A DNA stretch of 64,000 nt from Phytohabitans rumicis (GCF_011764445.1 NZ_BLPG01000001.1:5969001-6033000), one strand, 5' to 3'. Shown: positions 8,761 through 17,940, counted from the stretch's first letter. Notes: generated from the sequence alone by a model not told the origin. Numbers and translations: made by a program.

Positions 8761-10869
8761 ATGAGGGCTTTGAAGTTTCTGGTGTTAGCACTGTGGATCG
8801 GGCTCGCGTCCGTCGTCGGCCCGATGGCCGTCAAGCTCGCCGACGTGGTCACCGACGACGCCGTGGCCTGGCTGCCGCAGAGCGCCGAGGCCACCGCGGC
8901 GTACGAGCGCGCCAAGGCGGCCTTCCCGGGCTCCGACCGGCTCGTCGCGGTCGCGGTCTACGCCCGCGAGGGCGGGCTCACGCCCGCCGACCGGGTCAAG
9001 GTGGAGGCGGACCGCACGGTCTTTTCCGAGTACGCCGAGGGCGGTTCCGTGCCAACCCCGGTTGCCAGCGCGGACGGTCAGGCCCTGTTGGTGTCCTTCC
9101 CGCTGGCCGGTGACAAGGATCAGCAGTCGGACGCGGCCGGTGATATCAAGGATCGGCTGGCGAACGCGCCACCCGCCGGCCTGCGCACCGCCCTGACCGG
9201 GTCCGCGGGCGCCGAGCACGACCTCTTCGACGCGTTCGGTGGCATGGACCTCACGCTGGTGCTGGTCACCGCCGGGGTGGTGGCGCTGTTGCTGCTGTTC
9301 ACCTACCGCAGCCCGGTGCTGTGGCTGATCCCGCTGATCTGCGTGGGCGTGGCCAGCCAGGTGGCGAGCGCCGTGGTTTACCTGCTCGCCAGGCACGCCG
9401 GCCTCACCGTGGACTTCCAGGGCCAGAGCGTGCTCACCGTGCTCGTCTTCGGGGTCGGCGTGGACTACGCGCTGCTGCTCATCGCCCGGTACCGCGAGGA
9501 ACTGCGCCGGCACCGCGACCGGCACCGGGCGATGGCGGTCGCGCTGCGCCGCTCGTTCCCGGCGATCCTCGCCTCGGCGGCCACCGTGGCGATCGGCCTG
9601 CTCTGCCTGCTCGCCGCCGACCTCAACTCCACCCGCAGCCTCGGCCCGGTAGGCGCCGTGGGCATCGCGGCCGCGTTCCTGGCCATGACCACGCTGCTGC
9701 CCGCCATTCTCGTCCTGTGTGGACGGTGGCTCTTCTGGCCGTTCGTGCCGCGCTACACGGAGTCGGCGGTCGGGCACGACGTCGCGGAGGACCACGGTGT
9801 GTGGGCGAAGGTGGCCGGCGGCGTTGGCCGGCGCCCCCGCCTGGTCTGGATCGGAACGGCGGTCGCCTTGGTCGCGCTGACCCTCGGCATCGGCAACCTG
9901 AGCCTGGGCCTGCCGGCGTCGGAGACGTTCACCAAGGAGGTCGGCTCGGTCACCGGGCAGCGACTGATCGAGCGGCACTTCCCGGATGGCGCGGCTTCGC
10001 CGGCGCTGATCCTCGCGACGGCCGGTACGTCGGATCAGGTGGTCGCGGCGGCACGGGGCGCCGCGGGCATCGCCGACGTACCGGCGCCGCGGCTGTCGGC
10101 GGACGGAGCGTGGGTGCGGATCGACGCGGTCCTGACTGACGCGCCAGACAGCGACGCGGCGAAGGACACGGTGGACCGGCTGCGCGCCGCGGTGCACGCG
10201 GTGCCCGGCGCCCAGGCCGTGGTCGGCGGCGACACGGCGACCGAGCTGGACACCCAGCGCGCCGCCAATCGCGACAACCTGGTGGTGATCCCGCTGATCC
10301 TGGGCGTGGTCTTCCTGATCCTGGTGGTGCTGCTGCGGGCCCTGGTCGCGCCGCTGCTGCTGATCGGGAGCGTGGTGCTGTCGTACGCGGCGGCCATGGG
10401 AGCGGCCGGGTTCGTGCTGGACGCGATGGGCTACACCAAGCTCTTCTACGGCCTGCCGCTGCAGACGTTCCTCTTCCTGGTCGCGCTCGGCGTGGACTAC
10501 ACGATCTTCCTGATGACCCGGGCGCGGGAGGAGGTCCGCCAGGTGGGCCACGAGCCGGGCATGCTGCGCGCGCTGACGGTCACCGGCGGCGTGATCACCA
10601 GCGCCGGGCTGGTGCTGGCGGCCACGTTCGCGGCGCTGGGCGTGCTGCCGCTGGTGCCGTCCGTGCAGACCGGCGTGATCGTGGCGGCCGGCATCCTGCT
10701 GGACACCTTCCTGATCCGCAGCCTCCTGATCCCCGCCCTGGTCCTCCACGTAGGCCCCGGGTGTGGTGGCCCCTTGCTCTCACTTGACATCGGGAGCGCT
10801 CCCATCGAGCATGTTCACTGCCCCTTCCTGTCCGGGCCTGGATCCGGGGCTCCTGTTGTCGACATCTGA
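8761..10869 (+). CDS. MMPL/RND-family membrane exporter (3' end probably frameshifted)
   Basis: Large exporter of about 700 aa with duplicated RND architecture: an N-terminal helix, a soluble loop, a five- to six-helix MMPL block with GVGVDYALLLIARYREEL, then a second loop and block with LGVDYTIFLMTRAREEV. Family members export lipids or hydrophobic metabolites using the proton gradient. The start is ATG 8761 (MRALKFLVLALWIGL). As written, the end reads through into the promoter of the next gene and stops at 10869. One extra C at the CCCC run 10755-10758 gives a conventional GPRVWWPLALT end with a stop at 10785-10787, immediately before that promoter, so I believe 10787 is the true end. Confidence 0.88.
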   Translation: MRALKFLVLALWIGLASVVGPMAVKLADVVTDDAVAWLPQSAEATAAYERAKAAFPGSDRLVAVAVYAREGGLTPADRVKVEADRTVFSEYAEGGSVPTPVASADGQALLVSFPLAGDKDQQSDAAGDIKDRLANAPPAGLRTALTGSAGAEHDLFDAFGGMDLTLVLVTAGVVALLLLFTYRSPVLWLIPLICVGVASQVASAVVYLLARHAGLTVDFQGQSVLTVLVFGVGVDYALLLIARYREELRRHRDRHRAMAVALRRSFPAILASAATVAIGLLCLLAADLNSTRSLGPVGAVGIAAAFLAMTTLLPAILVLCGRWLFWPFVPRYTESAVGHDVAEDHGVWAKVAGGVGRRPRLVWIGTAVALVALTLGIGNLSLGLPASETFTKEVGSVTGQRLIERHFPDGAASPALILATAGTSDQVVAAARGAAGIADVPAPRLSADGAWVRIDAVLTDAPDSDAAKDTVDRLRAAVHAVPGAQAVVGGDTATELDTQRAANRDNLVVIPLILGVVFLILVVLLRALVAPLLLIGSVVLSYAAAMGAAGFVLDAMGYTKLFYGLPLQTFLFLVALGVDYTIFLMTRAREEVRQVGHEPGMLRALTVTGGVITSAGLVLAATFAALGVLPLVPSVQTGVIVAAGILLDTFLIRSLLIPALVLHVGPGCGGPLLSLDIGSAPIEHVHCPFLSGPGSGAPVVDI
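10785..10815 (+). promoter_or_regulatory. Promoter -35 element with an overlapping CebR-like operator
   Basis: TTGACA at 10785-10790 is a consensus -35. It is followed directly by CGGGAGCGCTCCCA at 10791-10804, a 14-bp site centred on a perfect 12-bp palindrome. The known binding site of the LacI-family cellulose regulator CebR in Streptomyces is TGGGAGCGCTCCCA, so 13 of 14 bases agree. A weak -10 candidate CATGTT lies at 10810-10815. The site is about 75 bp upstream of a secreted gene with a cellulose-binding module. A repressor bound here would block the promoter. Confidence 0.75.
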
Positions 10870-10877
10870 GGAGTGCC

Positions 10878-13067
10878 ATGAGTCACCGGACAGGGTGGCG
10901 TCGCCGCGTGGTCGTCGCGCTCGCCCTTCTCGGGCTGGGCGCCGCACCCGTCGTGGTCCCGGAGCTGGTACCGCCGGCCCAGGCCGCCGCCAAGACCCTC
11001 TACATCCCCAGCCGCTGGCAGAGCACCGGCGAGGTGCCCTGGGCGCAGGACCGGACCAAGGAGTCGGCCAACTTCATCCTGCTATGGGGGGAGAAGTCCG
11101 GCACCAACCCGCTGACCGCGCCGACCGAGTTCCGCTTCGACCCGGACAACATCCTCAGCCAGCTGGAGACCCTGTACTCGTACTACGTGAACACGATGCG
11201 GTTCACGCCGGAGACCGGCCTGCTGTCCCAGTACAAGATCGTTGTGATCATCACGCGGACGTGGAACCGGACCGCGCTGGACGCCTGGGCGACCGGCGGC
11301 TCGGTGGACGGCACGGTCGGGGTCATCAACGTGGCGCCCGGCGCCGCGCAGCCCGGCTCGTGGGGGCTGGCACACGAACTGGGCCACGTGTTCCAGAACT
11401 ACACGTTCCTCGGCCGCTCCGGGATGGGTTTCACGCACGCCTCGGCGGGCACGTTCTGGGAGGCCAGCGCCGAGTTCATGGCGATGCAGGTGTACCCGCG
11501 GACGGCCGCCGGCGACCTGACCCGCTGGCTGCGTACCGAGAACCTCTACTACTCCTCGTCGCGGCACCACTATGGCGCCTGGATGCTCCTGCAATACATC
11601 AAGGACCGCGACGGCATCGAGATGTTCAACCGGATCTGGAACGAGGCCCGCAACACCGAGCACCCGCTCGAGGTGTACCGGCGGATCACCGGCATCACCC
11701 AGGCCGAGCTCAACCGGCGGATCGGTGAGTACGCCCAGCACAACGTCACCTGGGACTACAGCAACCGGGCCGACTTCATGCCGTTCATCAACAACGTGTA
11801 CGGCGCGGGCTTCCTCAACGCGTACAAGGGGGTGCCGGTCGAGGCGGTCAACGCGTCGCTGCGCCACTACCGCATCTCGGACGCGATGGCGCCCTCGGAC
11901 TACGGGTACAACAAGGTCAAGATGGTGCCCGACAGCGACGGGGCGCTGGTCCGGCTGCACCTCAAGGGCCACGCCGAGACCGGGGCCACCGGCTGGACGT
12001 ACGGGCTCGTGGCGGTGCGCAACGGCAGCACCCCGCGGTACAGCCCGCTGTCCCAAGGCACCGACGGGCAGATCAGCTTCCAGCTCCAGCCCGGCGAGAA
12101 CGAGGTGTACCTCGTCGTGACGGGCACGCCGAACACGGTGCCGAAGTACGCGTTCCTCGACGGCTGGCCGAAGAACCGCCGCTACCCGTACGAGTTCCGC
12201 GTCTCCGGGGCGATCCCGGACGGGCACCAGGCCGGGTACCAGAAGCCGGCGGCCACCAACGGCGGGCGCTGGCACGCCAACGGTGGTGGCTGGGTCGCCG
12301 GCAACGCCAACGTGGCCTCCACCGCGTACGTCGGCCCGCGTGCCGCCGTCTACAGCGGCAGCGTCACCGGAAACGCCCGCATCGAGGACCTCGCCTGGGT
12401 CAACGGCGGCACCGTCACCGGCAACGCGATCGTCCGCGGCAACGCGATCGTCCAAGGTGGAGCCACCATCGGCGGCAGCGCCATCGTCGGCGGCGACGCC
12501 GAACCGCCGGCCGGACCGACCGGCGCCAACTGCTCCGCCGGGACGTACCTGCTGTTCAACCCCAGCCGGGGCTGTGACGGTGGTGGGGCCGAGGCGGACG
12601 TGAACCCCGCGCACGGCACGTTCAGCAGCACCGAACTCGCGCTGGACGGGGTGGTTCCGACGCCGACGCCCACGGTGTCGCCGACCCCCTCGGCCTCGCC
12701 CACCCCGGGCACGTCACCGTCTCCCTCGGTGTCGCCCACCGCGTCGCCAACCGGTGGCACCGGCGGCCGGACCTGCACCGCCACGTACGCCGTGGTCGGC
12801 TCGTGGCAGGGCGGCTTCCAGGGTGAGGTGACGGTGCGGGCCGGCACCGCGGCCATCACCGGCTGGACGGTGACCTGGACGTACGCCAACGGCCAGACCA
12901 TCTCCCAGTCCTGGGGGACGACCCTGACCAGCAGCGGCGCCAGCGTCAGCGCGCAGAACGCCGCGTACAACGGCTCGCTCGGGGCCAACGCGACGACGAC
13001 GTTCGGCTTCATCGCGTCGTACACCAGCGCCAACACCAACCCCACCCCGACCTGCACGGCGCGTTAG
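10878..13067 (+). CDS. Secreted DUF6055-like protein with HExxH motif, beta-helix repeats and C-terminal CBM2
   Basis: Secreted protein of 729 aa with a signal peptide in residues 1-37 (cleavage near AQAAA). The large N-terminal domain contains LAHELGHVFQNY with His166, Glu167 and His170, a zinc-peptidase-like motif, and resembles proteins annotated DUF6055. Around residues 470-545 lie short imperfect repeats (NANVASTAYVGPRAAVY, TGNARIEDLAWVNG, TGNAIVRGNAIV), as in a left-handed beta helix. A Pro/Thr/Ser linker leads to a family 2 carbohydrate-binding module beginning CTATYAVVGSWQGGF, which binds cellulose or chitin. The ribosome binding site GAGGAG precedes ATG 10878. The CebR-like operator upstream supports a role in plant-polymer use; the catalytic activity is unknown. 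Confidence 0.87.
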   Translation: MSHRTGWRRRVVVALALLGLGAAPVVVPELVPPAQAAAKTLYIPSRWQSTGEVPWAQDRTKESANFILLWGEKSGTNPLTAPTEFRFDPDNILSQLETLYSYYVNTMRFTPETGLLSQYKIVVIITRTWNRTALDAWATGGSVDGTVGVINVAPGAAQPGSWGLAHELGHVFQNYTFLGRSGMGFTHASAGTFWEASAEFMAMQVYPRTAAGDLTRWLRTENLYYSSSRHHYGAWMLLQYIKDRDGIEMFNRIWNEARNTEHPLEVYRRITGITQAELNRRIGEYAQHNVTWDYSNRADFMPFINNVYGAGFLNAYKGVPVEAVNASLRHYRISDAMAPSDYGYNKVKMVPDSDGALVRLHLKGHAETGATGWTYGLVAVRNGSTPRYSPLSQGTDGQISFQLQPGENEVYLVVTGTPNTVPKYAFLDGWPKNRRYPYEFRVSGAIPDGHQAGYQKPAATNGGRWHANGGGWVAGNANVASTAYVGPRAAVYSGSVTGNARIEDLAWVNGGTVTGNAIVRGNAIVQGGATIGGSAIVGGDAEPPAGPTGANCSAGTYLLFNPSRGCDGGGAEADVNPAHGTFSSTELALDGVVPTPTPTVSPTPSASPTPGTSPSPSVSPTASPTGGTGGRTCTATYAVVGSWQGGFQGEVTVRAGTAAITGWTVTWTYANGQTISQSWGTTLTSSGASVSAQNAAYNGSLGANATTTFGFIASYTSANTNPTPTCTAR

Positions 13068-13099
13068 TGGGGTAGGCGCGGCGGGCGTCAGCGTCGATA

Positions 13100-13624
13100 A
13101 TGTTCGACATGACACCGGACCCGGAGCAGTTGCGGGCATCGCACCGCGACCGGCTCCGGGCCATCCGGGCCCTGCGTAGCAGTGCCCGCGAGGGGCGGCT
13201 GTCGGAGATCACCTTCGTCAGCCGGGTGCGCATGGCGCTCGACGCCCGCCGCCGCGGTGAGCTCGACGCGGTGGTCGGCGACCTGCCGCCGCGCGGGTTC
13301 TGGGCACGCGCGGACGTGGCGATCCAGCGCTGGTGGGAGAGCATCGTCGGCCCGCGGGCGGCGGCACCGATCGACCTACGGCTGCCGCCGGCCCCGGGCT
13401 TTTACGTGATCGGTCGGGACACCCATTGTGACCTGCGGCTGACCGATGATTCCGTGTCCCGCCGGCACGCCATGCTGACCTCGGTGGACGGCCAATGGAT
13501 GGTGGTCGACCTCGGCTCGACCAACGGCACCCGGGTCAACGGCTGGCGGCTCCAGGTCCAGACCCCGCTACGCCCCGGCGACGTCCTAGACCTGGGCCTA
13601 CAACGCCTCCGCATCGTCTCCTAA
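13100..13624 (+). CDS. FHA-domain protein with an N-terminal DUF1707-like segment
   Basis: Cytoplasmic protein of 174 aa. Residues 1-55 (LRASHRDRLRAIRALRSSAREGRLS cut to its core ASHRDR and AREGRL) look like the short DUF1707/SHOCT-type helical module common in actinobacteria. The C-terminal FHA domain, about residues 95-174, has the phosphothreonine-binding signatures FYVIGRDTHCDLRL, VSRRHAML and DLGSTNGTRVNG, with conserved Gly-Arg, Ser, His and Asn. It is therefore predicted to bind a protein phosphorylated by a Ser/Thr kinase, but none is encoded nearby. The start is ATG 13100; ATG 13109 is also in frame and equally plausible. Confidence 0.85.
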   Translation: MFDMTPDPEQLRASHRDRLRAIRALRSSAREGRLSEITFVSRVRMALDARRRGELDAVVGDLPPRGFWARADVAIQRWWESIVGPRAAAPIDLRLPPAPGFYVIGRDTHCDLRLTDDSVSRRHAMLTSVDGQWMVVDLGSTNGTRVNGWRLQVQTPLRPGDVLDLGLQRLRIVS

Positions 13625-13680
13625 CCCGTCGCCCTTTTGCCCCCCTTCTTCCCCGTCGCTCCTTGCGCCCCCTTCTTCCC

Positions 13681-13762
13681 GTCGATCAAGGGCAAATGGT
13701 CGTGCTTTGATCTCCGATCCACGGCCGTTTGCCCTTGATCGACGGGCTTTCCCTTGATCGGC
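13681..13762 (+). repeat. Intergenic palindromic repeat, copy 1 (about 80 bp)
   Basis: Inverted repeat with outer arms GTCGATCAAGGGCAAATGG and GTTTGCCCTTGATCGAC around the asymmetric centre TTTGATCTCCGATCC, followed by a partial extra arm CCCTTGATCGGCG. The same element occurs at 13936, 28144 and 47025. It sits just downstream of the FHA gene, between genes. Confidence 0.88.
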
Positions 13763-13935
13763 GCAGGAGGGCTGCGGGCGCGGGGTGGGCGAGCTCCAAC
13801 AGGGGGCCCTGCTGGGTGCTCCGGCGACCCAGGAGGGGTCCCCTACTCACGGGTCACCGCGACGCGGGCGCCACGCTGCTCGTCGCCGTACCGGGAGCGG
13901 GCCCTCGCGGGCCGCGGGCCGTCGGGCCCGGGCAC
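13763..13935. other. Intergenic stretch without a recognisable gene
   Basis: Between two copies of the palindromic repeat. Short GC-rich self-complementary words are present (for example CAGGGGGCCCTG at 13799-13810), but I see no coding pattern, ribosome binding site or RNA gene. Any open frames here are chance products of the GC content. Confidence 0.6.
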
Positions 13936-14020
13936 CGTCGATCAAGGACTTTCGCGTCGATCAAGGGCATTTGGTCGTGGATTGGAGATCGAACCACGAC
14001 CATATGCCCTTGATCGACGA
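13936..14020 (-). repeat. Intergenic palindromic repeat, copy 2 (inverted orientation)
   Basis: Second copy of the intergenic element, in reverse orientation relative to copy 1: its centre reads GGATTGGAGATCGAA, the complement of the TTTGATCTCC centre of the others. Arms are TCGATCAAGGGCATTTGGTC and GACCATATGCCCTTGATCGA, with an additional TCGATCAAGGAC arm on the left. It lies upstream of the 3' end of the phytase-like gene. Confidence 0.88.
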
Positions 14021-14024
14021 AGAA

Positions 14025-14057
14025 GCCCCGAGGAGGCCCCGAGGAGGCCCCGCGGAG
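14025..14057. repeat. 11-bp tandem repeat, three copies
   Basis: GCCCCGAGGAG is repeated three times head to tail at 14025-14057 (the third copy has one change), directly after copy 2 of the palindromic repeat and before the 3' end of the phytase-like gene. It is non-coding and its role is unknown. Confidence 0.8.
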
Positions 14058-14084
14058 GCCCGCGGGGCCTGGTGATGGGGTGGG

Positions 14085-16280
14085 TTAGCGCAGGGTGGGG
14101 ATTTGGAGGACGATTAGTTCGGTGTCGTCGGGCTTGCCGGGGATGCGGCCGTCGTTGCCGGGGAAGTTGTTGTCGTTGGCCACCAGGACCTTGTCGCCAC
14201 CGAGCGGCAGGACCGTCTCCACCGACTGCAGCGGGAACGAGAACAGCGGGCCCACGCCGTACTCGCCGGGGCGGGCCGGGGTGGAGACGCCGTCCGGGTC
14301 GGCGATGCGCATCAGGTCCGCGGCCGTACGCCGGGGCAGGTAGCCGTCCGCGCCCACCGCGTCGAGGTCGGTGACCACGAGCTTCTTCACCCGCGTCTGC
14401 GGGCCCATCGCGTTGTCCCGCTCGATCAGCAGCAGCCGCCGGCCGTCGAGCACCGCGGCGTCACCGACCACGAGGGACGGGTCGTCGACGCGGAACGACC
14501 AGGTGCGGCCGGTGTAGCGGTTGGCGGGCACGCTGAACTCGTACACGATGCGGCGCCGCTGATCGGCGTCGTCGGTCCGGGCGCCCTCCAGGATGGGGTA
14601 GAGCGTCTTCCCGTCCGGGCTGGTGGCCATCGCCTCGAAGCCGCGGCTGGCCGGCACGGTCGGGGTCTCGCCGGGGGCGAGGTCCGGCGACTGCGGCGAC
14701 TTTCCACCGTCGGGCAACGGGATCGGGGCCTGCAGCACCTTGCCTGTCTTGTCGGTGCGGATCAGGTACGGCCCGAACTCGTCGCCGATCCACAGGTCAC
14801 CGCGCGCGTCCCGGGCCAGCGACTCGATGTCGAGGTCGGCCCCGGTCAGCAGCCGGTCGGTGGTGTTTTCGTTGACGATCGGGAAAGGCACCTTGTGGTC
14901 CGGGTCGCGGAAGCTGATGAACCCGCGCACCGCCACCTCGTGGCTGTCGTACCGAGGCTCCACGGTGTATGCCCGGAGCAGGAAGTCGGCCGAGTTGGTC
15001 TTCGCGCCGAAGCCGTTGTCGGGCATGGCGAGCAGGCGTCCGGCCTTGTCCCGGATGATGGCCGAGAAGCCCGGGATCGGCTGGCCCGGGAATGGCGGCG
15101 TGATCCCGTTGACGGTGGTTGGCGCGAGCTGCGTGCCGGACACCGGCCCCGGCTGGTACGCGGTGGCCGACAGCAGCGCCCGGCTCTTGAGCGTCGGCTC
15201 AGGGCGCAGCTTGACGGACAGCCGGTACACGCGGGTGATCTGGGTGGCGCTGCCGTTGTCGTCGGACAGCAGGTAGAGCAGGCGGCGCCCACCGGGCAGC
15301 GGACCGCCGAGCGCCGCGCCCTCGATGTTGTCCAGCAACGGGTTCGGCTGCGGCTGCTTGGCGGTGGCCCCGGAGGGCGGGCAGTTGGCGATGTCGACGA
15401 GCAGTTCCTTGCCGAGCCACGAACGCGGATCGGTCACAGTGGACAGCGAGGCGATGCCGGAGACGTCGGGGGCGCCGGTCGCCGAGACGCGGTAGACGCG
15501 GACCGTGTTGCCGACGCCGGCGGTGAAGCCGCGCTCCACGGAGAGGAACTGGTCGTCCCCGAGCGCCACCAACTCCACCAGACCCAGGGCGGGATCGGTC
15601 CGGTAGGCGTACTGGGCGATCGGCGCGTACCCGGAGCCCTCGCGGCCGTCGTACCGGATGATGCGTTGCAGGCCACGGCCCTCGGCGTCGCGGCCGTCCG
15701 CGGACAGCGGCCCCTCCATCCCGGCGTAGAGCCGGCGGTGGTCCGGGGTGGCGGTGAGCGCCTCGAAGGTCTGGTTGACGGCGGCCTCGCCGGCGGGGGT
15801 GACCGCGAAGCGCGCGGGCACCGGGAGGCTGGCGATCTCGCGGCCGTCGGAGAGGCGGAAGCGCCGGATCGACGGCTCGCGTTCCGAGCTGGCCAGCACG
15901 GTGCCGCCGCGCTCCGCGATCAGGCCCTCGCCGTCGAAGTCGGCACCGGTGTACGGGGTGCCGTCCGGCCGGGTGAGGAGCGTGACGCCGCGGACCTGGG
16001 TCTTGCGCAGGTCCACGTCGTAGATCCGGGCGGGAGTCGTGCCGATGTTGTCGACGAGCGCGAGGGCCCGTGACGGGCCGGTGAGCGCCAGCGCGGACAG
16101 TCCGGCCACCGGCGTACCCGCGAAGGTGGTCTTGTCGAGGGCGTCGGAGAAGCCGAGCAGTGACGCGTCCGGGGAGCAAAACGCCCCTGGCGTCGATGCT
16201 GCGGACGCTGGAATCGCCGGAAGGATCGAGATCGTGACGGCCGCGACCGTGGCGGCTCTCATCGCTTTCGTGAGGTTCAC
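14085..16280 (-). CDS. Secreted esterase-like-phytase family protein, duplicated domain
   Basis: Exported protein of about 731 aa with signal peptide (AVTISILPAIPASAAS). Two tandem copies of the esterase-like-phytase beta-propeller domain are visible: the first half has NQTFEALTATPDHRRLYAGM, and the second has SRGFEAMATSPDGKTLYPIL with DLDIESLARDARGDLWIGDE. Proteins of this family are linked with release of phosphate from organic phosphate esters, though activity is rarely proven. The start is taken as GTG 16280; TTG 16292 in the same frame would add four residues. It is the third gene of an operon with two solute-binding proteins, behind a PHO box, which fits a phosphate-scavenging role. Confidence 0.85.
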   Translation of the reverse strand: MNLTKAMRAATVAAVTISILPAIPASAASTPGAFCSPDASLLGFSDALDKTTFAGTPVAGLSALALTGPSRALALVDNIGTTPARIYDVDLRKTQVRGVTLLTRPDGTPYTGADFDGEGLIAERGGTVLASSEREPSIRRFRLSDGREIASLPVPARFAVTPAGEAAVNQTFEALTATPDHRRLYAGMEGPLSADGRDAEGRGLQRIIRYDGREGSGYAPIAQYAYRTDPALGLVELVALGDDQFLSVERGFTAGVGNTVRVYRVSATGAPDVSGIASLSTVTDPRSWLGKELLVDIANCPPSGATAKQPQPNPLLDNIEGAALGGPLPGGRRLLYLLSDDNGSATQITRVYRLSVKLRPEPTLKSRALLSATAYQPGPVSGTQLAPTTVNGITPPFPGQPIPGFSAIIRDKAGRLLAMPDNGFGAKTNSADFLLRAYTVEPRYDSHEVAVRGFISFRDPDHKVPFPIVNENTTDRLLTGADLDIESLARDARGDLWIGDEFGPYLIRTDKTGKVLQAPIPLPDGGKSPQSPDLAPGETPTVPASRGFEAMATSPDGKTLYPILEGARTDDADQRRRIVYEFSVPANRYTGRTWSFRVDDPSLVVGDAAVLDGRRLLLIERDNAMGPQTRVKKLVVTDLDAVGADGYLPRRTAADLMRIADPDGVSTPARPGEYGVGPLFSFPLQSVETVLPLGGDKVLVANDNNFPGNDGRIPGKPDDTELIVLQIPTLR

Positions 16281-16320
16281 GGCCCGATGCAAACATGCCT
16301 GCCCGAACGCCGCGTGAACA

Positions 16321-17940
16321 TCACTGGTACCCGCGAATCTCCTTGAAGACGCCGGTCAGGGAACCGCTGCGCGCGTCGAACGTCCGGCCGCCGGACAGCG
16401 TCGCGATCTGGGTCATCTCGCCCACGTGGCTCTCGCCGAAGAGCACCGTGAAGACCGGGATCGCCTTGATCTTCGCAGGCAGCTTGGCGTGCCAGGAGCG
16501 GAAACCCGCCAGGGTACGGCCGACCGTCCGCTCACCGTCGGTCAGCAACACCACCGACGTGAAGCGGCCCGGGTCGGCGGCGTCCAGTTGGCGGGCCAGA
16601 TCCAGGCCGCGGACGAGCGCCTCGTAGATGGCGGTGTCGCCGCTCGCGGCCAGCCCGCGGACGTACCCGCGGATCTGGCCCGTCACCGCCTGCCTGCCGG
16701 TCTCCGGCAGGTCGAAGCGGCGTGGCGCCTTCGGCGTCGTGCTGAACGGCAGCATGATCACCTGCTCCCGTCCGTTGAAGCGGGTCAGCGAACCGGACAG
16801 TGACGTGTCCGCACCGGACAGTCCAAGTAGGGCGGTCTGCAAGCCCTTGATGCGGGCGCCCTTCATCGAGCCGGACACGTCGAGCAGGTAGATGGTGCGG
16901 GCCGGCTTGCGCAGCGTGTCGCCGAATCCGGTCACGAGCGCCGTCGCCGCCTCGTACCGCGACGGGAACGGCAGCTCGACCAAACCGCCATCCGCCGGGC
17001 CGAACGCCTTCGCGAGCGTGATTCCGGGTACGGCCGGCCGGCGGAACGTCGACTCCATGAGCTTTCGCTGGGTGGACGGCCGGCGCAGGAAGTCGGCGAC
17101 CGCAGCGTAGTTGGTGCGCGCCTGTTCGGAGGCGCCGGCCAGCAGCGTCAGCGGGTAGTCGGCGGTCACGACGCCGTCCGCCGGATAGACCACGGTCAGC
17201 GGCTCCGGCAGGCGCTTGCCCGCGTTGACCGACAGCAGGACGGACTCGTAGTTGATGAGGCCGTCCACCGGGGCGTCGCCGGCCTGCCGCTTGACGTACG
17301 CGTCGGCGAGCCAGCCGGACGAGCCCGCCGTCAGCGACTGCCCGGCGAAGAAGGACTGGAGCCGTGGGGTCAGCGCGGTGATCTCGTTGGTGGTCAGCGC
17401 CCGGCCGGTGCCGGCCAGCGCGGCGGCGACGCTGACCAGCGCGGAGTAGCCGGAGTTGGAGGCGGCGGGATTCGTCATGCCGTACGTGAACCGGCCCTCG
17501 CCGGCGGCCGTCGCGATCTCGCTCCACGTAGGACGGTGCTTGTCCCAGCCGAGCTGCTTGGCGACCGAGGCGCGCAGCCCGAGTACGACGGGGGAGTTCG
17601 CCACCTTGGTGCTCACGTCGATCCGCCCGGCGGCGTCCGGGTGCAGCTCCAGGTAGCGGTTGCTGGAGAACCAGATCGCGTCCTGGTCGCGCCCGGCGGT
17701 GCCGGCGGCCACCCGCTCGATGCCGTCCAGCGTGCCGATCTCGGTGAGCTTGACGGTGACGCCGGTGGCGGCCTTCGCCTCCTCCAGGATCGGCTGGAGG
17801 TCGGTCAGCTCGCTGCCGGCCAGCACCCGCAGCGTGCCTGAACCCCGCTTGAACGGGCCTTCGGAGGCGTTCGGCTCGGGCTTGCCGGTGCAGCCGGCCG
17901 CCAGCGCCAGCACCACCGCGAGAGCAAGAGTCTTCTTCAT
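16321..17940 (-). CDS. Lipoprotein with solute-binding domain fused to a VWA domain
   Basis: Lipoprotein of 539 aa, starting ATG 17940 with signal and lipobox LAAGC at about residues 14-18. The first part is a type II periplasmic binding fold (GTLRVLAGSELTDLQPILEEA cut to LRVLAGSELTDLQPILEEA; GMTNPAASNSGYSALVS is typical of PstS-like or molybdate-like binders). From about residue 345 a von Willebrand A domain follows, with a complete MIDAS: DVSGSMKG, then a Thr in SGDTAIYEAL and LLTDGE. It would act on the outer face of the membrane. Its ATG overlaps the stop of the upstream binding protein (ATGA). The ligand is unknown; the PHO box ahead of the operon suggests phosphate-related use. Confidence 0.87.
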   Translation of the reverse strand: MKKTLALAVVLALAAGCTGKPEPNASEGPFKRGSGTLRVLAGSELTDLQPILEEAKAATGVTVKLTEIGTLDGIERVAAGTAGRDQDAIWFSSNRYLELHPDAAGRIDVSTKVANSPVVLGLRASVAKQLGWDKHRPTWSEIATAAGEGRFTYGMTNPAASNSGYSALVSVAAALAGTGRALTTNEITALTPRLQSFFAGQSLTAGSSGWLADAYVKRQAGDAPVDGLINYESVLLSVNAGKRLPEPLTVVYPADGVVTADYPLTLLAGASEQARTNYAAVADFLRRPSTQRKLMESTFRRPAVPGITLAKAFGPADGGLVELPFPSRYEAATALVTGFGDTLRKPARTIYLLDVSGSMKGARIKGLQTALLGLSGADTSLSGSLTRFNGREQVIMLPFSTTPKAPRRFDLPETGRQAVTGQIRGYVRGLAASGDTAIYEALVRGLDLARQLDAADPGRFTSVVLLTDGERTVGRTLAGFRSWHAKLPAKIKAIPVFTVLFGESHVGEMTQIATLSGGRTFDARSGSLTGVFKEIRGYQ

